Source of the DNA: Chloroflexota bacterium | Lineage (GTDB): Bacteria > Chloroflexota > Anaerolineae > Aggregatilineales > J027 | Length of the DNA: 64,000 bases | Assembly (NCBI GenBank): GCA_016234595.1 | Contig: JACRBG010000023.1 | Coordinates: 1 to 64,000, forward strand | Direction of reading: 5' to 3' | Part shown: positions 23,793 to 32,992 of the stretch, piece after piece | How the letters are laid out: each line of letters begins with the position of its first letter | Numbering within the stretch: the stretch's first letter is position 1 | Notes under the pieces: model-generated | Database searches by the model: none | Told to the model about the DNA's origin: nothing | What the model saw: the letters and a program-made list of their open reading frames with translations, nothing else | Made by a program: the position numbers and the translations under genes

Positions 23793-25103
23793 CTATTGCG
23801 GTGAGGCAGGGGCCGTCACCCATGCCGCCATCGCATCAAAATCCGCCTCAATTTGGTGAATCTGGTTGCTATAATTGGGCGCGATGTCCTCTAAATTCCC
23901 CTTGTGATAATCAATTACAGCATCGGGATCTTTGAGGAGATGACCTGTCAGGATAGCAACCACTTCGTCATTCGGTTTAATCTCGCCCTGTTCGACCAAT
24001 TGGCGCACCCCTGCTACTGAAGCAGCCGAAGCAGGCTCACAGCCAATCCCTGCCGCATCAATACAGGCTTTGGCGTCCATAATATCTTGGTCGGTCACGC
24101 AGACCACTAGCCCACCTGTGACTTCGATGGTACGTTTGGCTTTGGCATAGTTGGTGGGATCGCCAATGCGAATGGCCGTTGCCAACGTTTCGGCTTTCAT
24201 GGTGATGTGTTCTTTAAAATTACCCTGCCAGCTACGGAAGAATGGCGATGCACCCTCGGCTTGGACAATGGCAATACGTGGCATCCGTTTGATAATGCCG
24301 AGATGATGCAGTTCCATAAAAGCCTTGCCAAACGAGGATGAGTTACCCAAATTCCCCCCCGGCACGACCACCCAATCAGGTATTTTCCACCGCCGCTGTT
24401 GCAACATTTCCAACATAATCGTCTTTTGGCCCTCTAAGCGGAAGGGGTTGACGGAATTCAGCATATAGACAGGCAGCTTATTGGCGGCTTCTAGTACCAA
24501 TTTTTGGGCTTGGTCAAAATCCCCACAAATCTCCAAACAGGTCGCCCCATAGGCAATCGCTTGGGCTACCTTGCCGAGTGCAATTTTGCCCGCTGGAATT
24601 GCCACCACGCCTTGCAAACCCGTCAGACGCGCATAGGAGGCCATACTCGCGGAGGTATTGCCCGTGCTGGCGCAAATAACGGCGTGCGCCCCTAGATGTT
24701 TGGCCTGACTGACACCAGTGGTCATCCCTCGGTCTTTAAAACTGCCCGTTGGGTTTTCACCTTCGTGCTTCAGTTGTAATTTTTTATGTCCGGTAAACTG
24801 AGCCAGCCACGGCGGACTGTCGTAGAGCATGGTGTTGCCCTCACCCCGAGTCACCATTTCCTCTTCACTCAATTCAGGGGCAATCAGTTCACGGTAACGC
24901 CAAACACCGCTGCGCTCCCAATTTTTGAACCCGCCGAGGCGTTGGTCAAATAATTCAGTTGAAACACGAGTTCGCAGGTAATCCAGATCATGCTGCACAT
25001 CAAGCAAGCCACCACATTTGGGGCAGTTGTAGAGTTTGGCGTTGCGATAGTACGTTTCGGAACAGTCCACACATTGCAGCCACGTTCTGGCGTTCGTGTT
25101 CAT
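23793..25103 (-). CDS. thrC: Threonine synthase
   Basis: A 436-residue PLP-dependent enzyme. An N-terminal zinc-ribbon (Cys 11, 14, 27, 30) precedes the catalytic domain with PLP-lysine K123 in GSFKDRG and the phosphate-binding PGGNLGNSS. It converts O-phosphohomoserine to threonine in the last step of the pathway. Its ATG overlaps the pheA stop by four bases, so both are translated from one mRNA. A cysteate-synthase role is possible in related proteins, but the zinc-ribbon and motifs fit threonine synthase. Confidence 0.9.
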   Translation of the reverse strand: MNTNARTWLQCVDCSETYYRNAKLYNCPKCGGLLDVQHDLDYLRTRVSTELFDQRLGGFKNWERSGVWRYRELIAPELSEEEMVTRGEGNTMLYDSPPWLAQFTGHKKLQLKHEGENPTGSFKDRGMTTGVSQAKHLGAHAVICASTGNTSASMASYARLTGLQGVVAIPAGKIALGKVAQAIAYGATCLEICGDFDQAQKLVLEAANKLPVYMLNSVNPFRLEGQKTIMLEMLQQRRWKIPDWVVVPGGNLGNSSSFGKAFMELHHLGIIKRMPRIAIVQAEGASPFFRSWQGNFKEHITMKAETLATAIRIGDPTNYAKAKRTIEVTGGLVVCVTDQDIMDAKACIDAAGIGCEPASAASVAGVRQLVEQGEIKPNDEVVAILTGHLLKDPDAVIDYHKGNLEDIAPNYSNQIHQIEADFDAMAAWVTAPASPQ

Positions 25104-25975
25104 CTTTTGCCTCCGGGTTGAACATGCCCATTATCGTTTTCCGGCATCAACACCGATGTCGCCGCCGGGTAGGAGCCAAGTAACTTGACCATCGAGGCGC
25201 ATTGCAACAGCCCAATCAAGGCTTGTTTGCATTGCGGATCATCGGCATGACCTTCAAAATCCAGATAAAACCAATATTGCCACGCTTTGGAACGCATGGG
25301 GCGCGATTCTAGCTTAGTTAAGTTAACCTCGTGTCGTGCAAATGCCCCAAGACATTCATAGAGGGCGGCAGGGCGATGACGCACGGCAAAAACAATCGAG
25401 GTTTTTTGGGGGCCTTCGGTGCGCGGGGCATCATGTAGCCCAATTACAAAAAAGCGCGTGGAATTATAGGGTTCATCTTCAACCCCACGATCCAACGCAG
25501 TCAAGCCATACAGTTCACCCGCAAGGGCACTGGCAATCGAGGCGGTGTGCGGCTCAGGGTTCGCAGCCAGATCACGGGCACTGCCAGCGGTGTCATACGC
25601 CACGACGGCCTCAAATCCACGACGGCGTAAATAGCCTTCGCATTGGGCCAAAGCCTGCGGATGAGATTTCACCCGCTGGATGTCCTCCAGCTTGGTGCCG
25701 GGGGGAGCAAGCAGCATATGTTGAACACGTAGAATAACCTCGGCCTGAACCCGCATATCATGCTCAAAAAGCAGTTCATAACTTTGGGCAACCGTGCCAG
25801 CCAGCGCATTTTCAACAGGCAGCATCCCATAGGTGGCTTGCCCCGTCAACACGGCTTCAAATAGGCGCTGAAAATTAGGGCAGGGCAGGGTTTCAACTTG
25901 ACCAAAATGCTGACGAACAGCTTCTTCGGAATAGGCTCCGTGTTCACCTTGAAAAGCAACAATTAATGGACTCAT
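25100..25975 (-). CDS. pheA: Prephenate dehydratase
   Basis: A 291-residue monofunctional prephenate dehydratase without a chorismate mutase part. The catalytic domain has FQGEHGAYSEEA, LPVENALAGTV and YNSTRFFVIG, which contains the Thr-Arg-Phe motif. A C-terminal ACT domain (about 200-270, with the ESRP motif) senses phenylalanine. It makes phenylpyruvate for phenylalanine synthesis. It overlaps thrC downstream and a membrane-protein gene upstream by four bases each, so the three form one operon. Confidence 0.95.
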   Translation of the reverse strand: MSPLIVAFQGEHGAYSEEAVRQHFGQVETLPCPNFQRLFEAVLTGQATYGMLPVENALAGTVAQSYELLFEHDMRVQAEVILRVQHMLLAPPGTKLEDIQRVKSHPQALAQCEGYLRRRGFEAVVAYDTAGSARDLAANPEPHTASIASALAGELYGLTALDRGVEDEPYNSTRFFVIGLHDAPRTEGPQKTSIVFAVRHRPAALYECLGAFARHEVNLTKLESRPMRSKAWQYWFYLDFEGHADDPQCKQALIGLLQCASMVKLLGSYPAATSVLMPENDNGHVQPGGKR

Positions 25976-26547
25976 CTGAATTTTCCGGCTTTATTACCCT
26001 GTCGCTCTGGATTTAGAAAAATTGAGGCGGCGGCAGGTCGTTTATCCAAAAAGGGCAAAATCAATAATATCACAGACAGGGCCAAACAAAGCCAGAGCTC
26101 GACTGTGAAAAAGTCACGAATAATATCAGTATGGGTATAGGCCGATTGTTCACCGGACGTGACAAGGGGACTTTCATTGAGCGCGTCCGTCACATTGAGC
26201 GTATAGGTCCGCATCCATAACAACACGACTATAAGGCCCAGTGTCAGCATCAACGCATTGTTAACCCGGCTACCGGGGCGTTCCGGTGTGGCAATGCGCC
26301 GATAGTGTTGAAAGCTCATTGCACCCACCACAACGGGCAAAATAAACATTGCACCCGACGGAAAATTCTCGGTGAAATTGACATTTTTAGAGGCAAGGGC
26401 ATACCCAGTAAAACGATCCATCGTGTTGTCATCACTAGGGGTTTCTAGCCATGTACCAAAGATAAAAAGCCCCACCACTGCTAAGCCAATTGCAGCAATG
26501 GCAAGGCTAAGAAAATGTAGTCGGGGGTTGTTTTTGGAGCGTTGCAA
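25972..26547 (-). CDS. Membrane protein of unknown function
   Basis: A 191-residue protein with four hydrophobic segments (near 13-33, 67-85, 98-115 and 145-168) and basic ends. I recognise no motif. Its stop overlaps the pheA start (ATGA), so it is the first gene of the pheA-thrC operon. That position does not reveal a function. Confidence 0.72.
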   Translation of the reverse strand: MQRSKNNPRLHFLSLAIAAIGLAVVGLFIFGTWLETPSDDNTMDRFTGYALASKNVNFTENFPSGAMFILPVVVGAMSFQHYRRIATPERPGSRVNNALMLTLGLIVVLLWMRTYTLNVTDALNESPLVTSGEQSAYTHTDIIRDFFTVELWLCLALSVILLILPFLDKRPAAASIFLNPERQGNKAGKFR

Positions 26548-26575
26548 CGTTGTATCCTAGGCGGTTGGTGGAAGA

Positions 26576-27388
26576 TTAATCGTCTTCTTCCTCGTCCTTA
26601 TCGTCCAAACTTTCGGTGGAATCTACATTAGGCGACTCCGGTTCATCACCATCCCGTTGAGCATCATCCCCATGGGAGGTTTTGTCAGCGGACGCATTTT
26701 CATCATCCAACAGCGCCAATCCACTATCGGCTTCGGCTGGGGTATTGGTGAGTAGGTCGCTCGGCACGTCCAAATCTTGGGCCGTCTCAAATTCGATACG
26801 GGGATTGCCATCTTCGCCATCCACAATCCGCACTTCTTTACCAGCGATGATTGGCCCCATTCCACTGCTATCGTTTAGGTCTTCGGGTAAATCCATATCA
26901 TCCATTGGGCGGGAAGGCAGCAGCAGTTCACGTTTTGGCAAATCATCCCCGCGCAATTCGTCGTCATAGCGGCCATGTAACAGACTGGCATTGTGACCGA
27001 GATTAAACACTTCACTATAGAGGCGTTCAGCATGGTGCGAAATGCCGTTGAGGGCATCAGCAAAATGGCTGTAAACGAAATTTTCGGTGGGCAGTTCCAC
27101 CGCAAGGAACAAATCGCCATCGCTGTCTAAGCCAAATTTCGCCATGTTCATGTCCAAATTGAGGCGCAGCACATGATAGTAAAAACGCAGGCGATCTTCG
27201 GGCGCTGGGGGAGCCACGACAAATGGATTAATTACAAAATAAATCCAATGTTCGCTTAATCGGATGAAGATACGGAACGACGATACTGAAGTCCGTACGC
27301 CTGTAATCCATGTATTTTCGCTGCTGCGAGTGTAGCTCCACTCATAGCGCGAAAAATATTCTTCAATTGTTTCTGGTGTCAGGTGCAT
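26576..27388 (-). CDS. YbjN-like domain protein with acidic tail
   Basis: A 270-residue cytosolic protein. Residues 1-130 resemble the YbjN / type III chaperone-like fold: a start with ETIEEYFSRYEW, alternating strands, then the helix NGISHHAERLYSEVF. Such proteins bind peptides or act in stress responses. The second half is low in complexity and very acidic, rich in Asp, Glu and Ser, ending DDKDEEEDD, and looks disordered. The family assignment is by eye. Confidence 0.68.
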   Translation of the reverse strand: MHLTPETIEEYFSRYEWSYTRSSENTWITGVRTSVSSFRIFIRLSEHWIYFVINPFVVAPPAPEDRLRFYYHVLRLNLDMNMAKFGLDSDGDLFLAVELPTENFVYSHFADALNGISHHAERLYSEVFNLGHNASLLHGRYDDELRGDDLPKRELLLPSRPMDDMDLPEDLNDSSGMGPIIAGKEVRIVDGEDGNPRIEFETAQDLDVPSDLLTNTPAEADSGLALLDDENASADKTSHGDDAQRDGDEPESPNVDSTESLDDKDEEEDD

Positions 27389-27452
27389 TCACACGCCCTA
27401 TCTTGGAATCGGTCAACCCGAAATCGAGGGGAAACTCAAATTCAACATTCTT

Positions 27453-27458
27453 ATTATA
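27453..27458 (-). promoter_or_regulatory. -10 box upstream of the YbjN-like gene
   Basis: The minus strand reads TATAAT at this site, 65 bases before the start codon. The -35 region at the proper distance (TCTGTA) is weak. Confidence 0.4.
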
Positions 27459-27489
27459 GCCTAGAAAAAGGGCGCTACAGAGATAGAGT

Positions 27490-27765
27490 TTAGTTTCGGT
27501 CAGCAAGGTTAAGCATCACAAAATAGATGGTGACGCCGACTAGACCGTAGAACACACCACTCCAACCAATTAAGCCAAATAACACCCCGCCAAGTCCCAT
27601 CGCCACAGTGCCCACCCCGATGAGTTGGGCTGCTTGACCTTCATACTCACGCATCTGTCCGGTACGGCGACGATAGAGGGTGACGGATTGCTTGATCATA
27701 ATGCGTAGGCCATAGGCCATCCCGACAATGCCAAGCAGGGTGAACAATAAGAGGATGATGTTCAT
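27490..27765 (-). CDS. Small membrane protein of unknown function
   Basis: A 91-residue protein with three hydrophobic segments: 1-22, about 48-66 and 68-88. A basic loop (KQSVTLYRRRTGQMREYEG) follows the first. I do not recognise a family. It begins ten bases after the meaB stop on the same strand and is probably co-transcribed, though a link to B12 metabolism is not otherwise supported. Confidence 0.65.
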   Translation of the reverse strand: MNIILLLFTLLGIVGMAYGLRIMIKQSVTLYRRRTGQMREYEGQAAQLIGVGTVAMGLGGVLFGLIGWSGVFYGLVGVTIYFVMLNLADRN

Positions 27766-27775
27766 CGGTATGGCC

Positions 27776-28795
27776 TTACATTTGATGAGCTAATAAAAAC
27801 TGAACGGCACTAATCGGATCCATTTGGCGGGCGAGGAGGCTTTCCACTACATCATCCAATGTCTCGTCGGGAACACTATCCAGCAGTTTCTTGAGCAAGA
27901 TTTCTTTGAGGCGGACGACCAATTCACTTTGCAAACGGGCCCGGTGACGGTCTTGGCGAATTCCACTTTCAGCGAGATAGGCCCGGTGCGATTCAATCGC
28001 CTCGGCTAATTCCGGTACCCCCTGACCATTGATGGCAACCGTTTGGATAATCGGCACTTCGCGGAAATCATATTCTGGCGCCCCACTGCTGTCGGTTTGA
28101 ACCATCAATTGACCATGATGGGCCACGGTGCGCTGACGATGGCCTAAATCGAGCATGGCTTTAAGGGCACGCACAGTATTTTGCACCATCGGGTTATCGG
28201 CTTTGTTAACGACCAAAATATCAGCAATTTCCAAAATCCCGGCTTTGATGGCTTGAATGTCATCGCCTAGTCCGGGGGCTTCAACGACGATGGTGGTATC
28301 GGCAGCCTTGACGATTTCCACTTCATTTTGGCCTGCGCCCACCGTTTCGATAATCACGATGTCAAAACCAGCCGCATCCATGACCCGCATAACATCATAG
28401 GTAGTACGGGCCAAACCGCCTAATTGTCCACGACTTGCCATACTGCGGATAAACACGCCTGCATCACCCGAAAGGTCACGCATCCGAAAACGATCACCCA
28501 AAACAGCGCCACCTGTAAAAGGGCTAGTGGGGTCAACCGCAATAATACCGACGGTTTTATGGTGTTGGCGGAGATGTTGGGCAAGGGTGGTCACAAGGCA
28601 ACTTTTACCTGTACCGGGTGCGCCTGTAATGCCAACCGTATAAGCACGACCCGTATGGGGGTAGAGGGCCTTTAAGATTTCAACCGACTCAGGGGTCTCA
28701 TTTTCGACGGCGGTAATGGTACGGGCCAAAGCGCGACGGTTGCCCGCCAGTAATTGACTGACGAGCGTCTCTGGGGACGTTTTTAACACACTCAA
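27776..28795 (-). CDS. meaB: MeaB/ArgK-type G-protein chaperone of methylmalonyl-CoA mutase
   Basis: A 339-residue G3E-family GTPase. The Walker A motif GAPGTGKS is at 58-65, and the metal-site motif DPTSPFTGGAVLGDR and the base-specificity motif NKAD are present. MeaB loads cobalamin into methylmalonyl-CoA mutase and protects it. It is four bases from the start-side neighbour, the B12-binding mutase subunit, which confirms the role. The large catalytic subunit is not in the window. Confidence 0.95.
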   Translation of the reverse strand: MSVLKTSPETLVSQLLAGNRRALARTITAVENETPESVEILKALYPHTGRAYTVGITGAPGTGKSCLVTTLAQHLRQHHKTVGIIAVDPTSPFTGGAVLGDRFRMRDLSGDAGVFIRSMASRGQLGGLARTTYDVMRVMDAAGFDIVIIETVGAGQNEVEIVKAADTTIVVEAPGLGDDIQAIKAGILEIADILVVNKADNPMVQNTVRALKAMLDLGHRQRTVAHHGQLMVQTDSSGAPEYDFREVPIIQTVAINGQGVPELAEAIESHRAYLAESGIRQDRHRARLQSELVVRLKEILLKKLLDSVPDETLDDVVESLLARQMDPISAVQFLLAHQM

Positions 28796-28799
28796 ATCC

Positions 28800-29198
28800 T
28801 CAAACAGAAACTACAGTGCGGATATGTTTTACGATGTCATCGGTGTTGGTGCCGGGGCCAAAAACCTCGCTCACCCCCATTGATTTAAGCGCTGGGACAT
28901 CTTCATCCGGAATGATGCCGCCAATTATGATTTTGATGTCATCAAGGCCGTTTTCGTGCATTAATTCAATAACACGCGGGGTCAGGGCCATGTGAGCGCC
29001 CGACAAAATTGATAAACCTACCACATCCACATCTTCTTGCAAGGCGGCTTCGACGATCATTTCGGGGGTTTGACGCAAGCCAGTGTAAATGACTTCCATG
29101 CCCGCGTCGCGCAGACTACGAGCGATTACTTTCGCACCCCGATCATGCCCATCAAGGCCGGGTTTGGCAATCAGTACGCGGATTTTGCGATTTTCCAT
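28800..29198 (-). CDS. Methylmalonyl-CoA mutase B12-binding subunit
   Basis: A 132-residue stand-alone cobalamin-binding domain. [16 protein letters not shown] contains DxHxxG, whose His replaces the lower axial ligand of cobalt, and SILSGAH and GGIIP are the other loops of the fold. In split mutases of archaea and some bacteria this domain pairs with a separate large subunit to convert methylmalonyl-CoA and succinyl-CoA. The partner subunit must be elsewhere. A -10 element is seen at 29246-29251. Confidence 0.92.
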   Translation of the reverse strand: MENRKIRVLIAKPGLDGHDRGAKVIARSLRDAGMEVIYTGLRQTPEMIVEAALQEDVDVVGLSILSGAHMALTPRVIELMHENGLDDIKIIIGGIIPDEDVPALKSMGVSEVFGPGTNTDDIVKHIRTVVSV

Positions 29199-29245
29199 GT
29201 GTGTTTTTCCTACACAAAATACTGAAATTATGAAAACTGAATCTG

Positions 29246-29251
29246 AGTATA
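29246..29251 (-). promoter_or_regulatory. -10 box for the B12-binding subunit/meaB operon
   Basis: The minus strand reads TATACT about 50 bases before the start. No matching -35 box is clear. Confidence 0.35.
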
Positions 29252-29290
29252 ACGCAGAAATTTTAGGAATGGGGACAAAAAAAGAGTGTT

Positions 29291-30286
29291 TTATTCAGGA
29301 GGCAAGCCCCGCAAAATATCCAACACCTCACGTTCATAACGCCACAAGGGACTTAATTGAAAACGCCGTTGTAAGGCTTTTAGGCGAGGATAACCATCCG
29401 CCGATTCTGAAATCCATTCTTGAGCAAAATTGCCTTGCCGGATGTTATCCAAAATGGACTCCAGTTGGCGCTGCATTTTGACCTCTTGAAAGCGCTCAGT
29501 ACGAGACATCATGCCATATTGACCAGCGGGTGAAATCATTTGCAGTGCATTGGTGAGGCCTGTCACACCAGCCCGCGAAAACAACATCCCTAATTCACCG
29601 GACAGGTACAATTCCGTCAGTACAACTTCGGGAGGATAACCCTCGCGAATAAGCACATCCGCCGCCGTCAACAAAGTGCTGTGAATGGCCGATAACACAG
29701 CTTGATGCAAAAATAAATCAATTTCGACTTCCTGATTAAAGGAAACCTCAATCGCCCCTTGTTTGAGCGCTCCGATTGCCCCCGCTAATGCCAATAAATA
29801 GTCCCATGCCCGACCTGACCCGTCTTGGGCCACCGCGACGAAACATGGATACCCCAGCCCATTCAAAAAGCCATCACGTACCCCAATGCCAAGCGTGCGG
29901 GGAGCAATTAAACCCGCATCCACGTGATTAGGCGGTTCGATATAGCCAAAAGCGATGTTATAGCCCGATGCAAAAATGAGCATATCCCCAGTGCGTAAAT
30001 TGGGGGCGATATGATCCAAATAGACTTGTGGCATGGTTTCATCGGGAATCATCAAAAAAATGGTATCGGCCCCTTGCGCGGCTTGGGTGATTGGCATGAC
30101 CAGAAAGCCATCATTGCGAGCGAGGCGGGCATAATCATCCTCGCGGTTGCCTACAATTAAATCAAACCCGCTATCCCGCAAATTAAGCGCAATCGAACGG
30201 CCTAAATTGCCATAGCCAATGACGGTAATCTGGCGCTGTCTAAGATTCCGCAGATCAGCATCTTTTTCATAATAGATAGTCGTCAT
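29291..30286 (-). CDS. Ketol-acid reductoisomerase-like protein with altered active site
   Basis: A 331-residue protein similar end to end to IlvC. The NADP-binding domain has [20 protein letters not shown] and MIPDE, and the helical domain has GQYG. Key catalytic motifs differ: FAHG is FASG (S107), the Lys of APKxPG is Arg (IAPRTLG), and the metal site DLFGEQ reads DLFLHQ (D190 kept, Glu replaced by His194). Ordinary KARI makes dihydroxyisovalerate for valine and leucine using two Mg ions; this protein may have lost that chemistry or do a related reduction. It is not next to ilvB or ilvD. Confidence 0.8.
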   Translation of the reverse strand: MTTIYYEKDADLRNLRQRQITVIGYGNLGRSIALNLRDSGFDLIVGNREDDYARLARNDGFLVMPITQAAQGADTIFLMIPDETMPQVYLDHIAPNLRTGDMLIFASGYNIAFGYIEPPNHVDAGLIAPRTLGIGVRDGFLNGLGYPCFVAVAQDGSGRAWDYLLALAGAIGALKQGAIEVSFNQEVEIDLFLHQAVLSAIHSTLLTAADVLIREGYPPEVVLTELYLSGELGMLFSRAGVTGLTNALQMISPAGQYGMMSRTERFQEVKMQRQLESILDNIRQGNFAQEWISESADGYPRLKALQRRFQLSPLWRYEREVLDILRGLPPE

Positions 30287-30322
30287 AAACGCACTAAGTC
30301 ACTTTTCTAAGGGCCGCCTCAA

Positions 30323-31240
30323 TCAAAATTCGCTTTGGGAATCGGCCTCGAATTGAGGCAATGGCGACACGGGTGATTGTAACAGGAGATGCCAAACTGG
30401 CGTGGGCATTTTTTGGGTGACAAAACCCAAATTTTCGTAAATACGACGAGCGGCCAGATTGCTGGATTGAGTGTTGACGGTAATGGAATGGTGCGGAAAC
30501 TGGGCGATTAGGTGTTGAACCAACCTTTTGCCGAGCCCCCGTTTTTGGGCCGAGGGCCATGTTGCAAGCCGAGCAAGGTGAATGCCATCCGAATAGGAGG
30601 TCGAAAGCTGATAGGCCACAACGTGTTTTTCAACAACTGCCATTGTAAAACTCACCGCATAGGTGCTGCATTCTTCTAAATCGGTCAGGCTCATTTGCCA
30701 CAAAGGAGGGAATGCCGCATGGTCAATGGTTTCTACAATTCGCAGGTCATGCCGACGTACCATGCGAATTTTGAAGTCACGGGGTGGGGTGTATTCGATT
30801 GGAGCAGGTTCACGAATTAGGTGCACAATCTGGTCAAAAGCCCTAAAGCCGCTGCTTTCGAGTAGAACTTGCAGCCAAAATTCCATTTCCAAGACGGCAA
30901 TTTCATAGATACCTGAGGTAGCACAATGGGCCAGTGTAGTCTGGAGCAAGTCTCGAAAGAGACTAGCGGGGGCTTGGTCATGCAAAGCAACCAACCGCAG
31001 CCATGCTGTTCCGTTGTGCGGAGGCGATACTGACAGGACACCAATCAATGTTTGGTGGCGAAAGGCCAGCATGGTATGGTGATATTCATCGCGCAGCCAT
31101 TCATTGATTTGACGCCAATCCAAATGGTGATGGGTGCGAAGCTGCTGGGCACTGAACTGCAACACCCCTCGATAGTGAGCAGGGGTGTAGGGAATAATTG
31201 AAACACCTGTCGGGTTCAAAATAGATGACCTTGTAGTCAA
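30323..31240 (-). CDS. Double GNAT-domain acetyltransferase
   Basis: A 305-residue protein with two GNAT folds. The C-terminal one (about 155-295) has the acetyl-CoA motif QKRGLGKR and the following NLAARRIYENLGFV, so it is likely active. The N-terminal one (about 12-145) lacks a clear CoA-binding loop and may be structural. Acceptor unknown. The neighbouring kinase gene ends 19 bases away on the same strand. Confidence 0.8.
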   Translation of the reverse strand: MTTRSSILNPTGVSIIPYTPAHYRGVLQFSAQQLRTHHHLDWRQINEWLRDEYHHTMLAFRHQTLIGVLSVSPPHNGTAWLRLVALHDQAPASLFRDLLQTTLAHCATSGIYEIAVLEMEFWLQVLLESSGFRAFDQIVHLIREPAPIEYTPPRDFKIRMVRRHDLRIVETIDHAAFPPLWQMSLTDLEECSTYAVSFTMAVVEKHVVAYQLSTSYSDGIHLARLATWPSAQKRGLGKRLVQHLIAQFPHHSITVNTQSSNLAARRIYENLGFVTQKMPTPVWHLLLQSPVSPLPQFEADSQSEF

Positions 31241-31259
31241 GCCAGCATAAAGCAGCTAG

Positions 31260-32972
31260 CTATTGTCCAGCCGTATTGTCGGCCAATTGAGGCCAATTAA
31301 CGGTACATTGATTTGGCCCAACTTTGCAGGTCTTGAGGGTTTCGGTGCTCAAAATTAAGCGAAATTCCTCATCAGAATTGACTTCTGAACTCCACACCCA
31401 ATAGAGATTGGCTTTATCTTTCGCATAATAGGGGATGTTTTTGTTTTTCTCTTGGACTGGACAGAGGTCGGCGTCAGGGAGACCATTCCCATTCATGTAG
31501 ACCCGAATACACTCCCCCGGCTCAAACGCGCTCATCGTTTGGGCGCCAAAGTCCCGTGAGATAAATGCACGGGTATTATCGAGCGAATTAAACCCAATAC
31601 CACTTAAATTCAAGACTTGGTTTGAGATATTCACAATGGTCAATGAATCGTCGGTATAAATGAGGCGGAGATTCGCGTCGCCATTATTATTGGTTACGCC
31701 ATTATTCGACTGTTCACCCGTGCCCCCACCAGAATCTTTAGAAGAGTTATCATCTGAGCCACCCAGCACGCCACTGAGCGCTAAGATCGCCACCAAGAGG
31801 ATTAAGACACCCACGCCACCAAGCCCAAATATTAAAGGCTTACGATTGGGTTTTTGGCCCGACTCCACCCCGACTGCTGGCTCAGGCTTTTTAGGTTCAG
31901 GTGCAACCACAGGTACTTCCTTTTTGGCTGCTTTGGCCGGAGATTTTTTCTCAGGCTTGGGAGGCGGTGGTGCAGCTTGTTTGGCAGGTGTTTTGCTCGG
32001 CGTATCCGTCGGGGCATCCAGTACCACCGCGCTTGGGGGTGGCGGTACGGGTGCGCCAGATTTCATGGGCACGGGAGTGGGGGCAGGCACAGGCATTTCG
32101 GTTTGGGTTGGCAAGTTGCCCAAGGCCGTTTGCAATGCCATGACCATCTCAGAAGCACTGGCAAAACGGTTTTCAGGTTGTTTTTCCAGCGCTTTTAGAA
32201 CAACTTTTGAGACTGTTTCCGATAGATCGGCCCGAATTTCACGCGGCGAAGGCGGTGGGTTGGTGATGTGGCTTAACGCAAGGCTCATGGCCGATTCTTC
32301 ATCAAACGGCACTTGTCCGGTCAGCATTTCAAATAGAATGACCCCTAACGAATAAATATCGCTCTGGGGTACGGCTTGTTGGGATGAAATAGCCTGCTCA
32401 GGGGCGATATAACGCGGTGTCCCAAAAGCCGTCCCAAGCGTACTTTCTGTTCCGGCTTCCATCACTAGGCCAAAATCCATCAAAACCACTCGGCCAGTTT
32501 CTTCCTCAATCATGATATTGGAAGGTTTCACATCGCGGTGGATGATCTGATTTTTGTGGGCATAGTCCAAAGCAGCGGCCACTTGTCGCATGATATTTAG
32601 GACATCGGCATAGGGCATATAGTTCTTTTTGCGTTTTAGGCGACCCAGCATCTGCGTCAATGTTTCGCCACGAATGAGCTGCATTGCCATGTAGTGGGTA
32701 TCTTCTTGGGTGGCATAGCGATAGACGGTCACGATATTGGGGTGGCTATCGAGCTTACCAATTGTGCGGGCTTCTCGCTTGAAGCGCTTCATCAATTCAT
32801 TGGCGCGGTCACGATCTAGTGTAATGACCTTTAGAGCAACATCGCGCTGTAAATTGCGGTCAGTCGCCAGATAGACCCGCGACATACCACCTTTGCCTAA
32901 CAATCGCACTACGCGATAATCACCTAAAATTTGCCCAATCATCGGGTCGTCGGTTTTTGTGACCACGGACAT
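31260..32972 (-). CDS. Membrane Ser/Thr protein kinase (PknB-like)
   Basis: A 570-residue Hanks-type kinase. The kinase domain (about 14-285) has GKGGMSRVYL, the ATP-binding Lys in VALKVI, HRDVKPSN, MDFGLV and APEQ. A Pro/Ala/Lys-rich linker leads to a membrane segment at about 380-403. The remaining 165 residues are extracytoplasmic, with a beta-rich domain carrying four Cys; there are no PASTA repeats. It phosphorylates Ser or Thr, likely in response to an external signal. It follows the pseudo-receiver/roadblock gene after 20 bases, so both form an operon. Confidence 0.93.
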   Translation of the reverse strand: MSVVTKTDDPMIGQILGDYRVVRLLGKGGMSRVYLATDRNLQRDVALKVITLDRDRANELMKRFKREARTIGKLDSHPNIVTVYRYATQEDTHYMAMQLIRGETLTQMLGRLKRKKNYMPYADVLNIMRQVAAALDYAHKNQIIHRDVKPSNIMIEEETGRVVLMDFGLVMEAGTESTLGTAFGTPRYIAPEQAISSQQAVPQSDIYSLGVILFEMLTGQVPFDEESAMSLALSHITNPPPSPREIRADLSETVSKVVLKALEKQPENRFASASEMVMALQTALGNLPTQTEMPVPAPTPVPMKSGAPVPPPPSAVVLDAPTDTPSKTPAKQAAPPPPKPEKKSPAKAAKKEVPVVAPEPKKPEPAVGVESGQKPNRKPLIFGLGGVGVLILLVAILALSGVLGGSDDNSSKDSGGGTGEQSNNGVTNNNGDANLRLIYTDDSLTIVNISNQVLNLSGIGFNSLDNTRAFISRDFGAQTMSAFEPGECIRVYMNGNGLPDADLCPVQEKNKNIPYYAKDKANLYWVWSSEVNSDEEFRLILSTETLKTCKVGPNQCTVNWPQLADNTAGQ

Positions 32973-32992
32973 TCCTGCCTTGCCTGATTTGA

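Noticed and set aside
31660-32355. 231-codon plus-strand frame opposite the kinase gene
   Set aside because: It mirrors the Pro/Ala/Lys-rich linker of the kinase as a Gly/Ser/Phe-rich sequence, which is a composition artefact.
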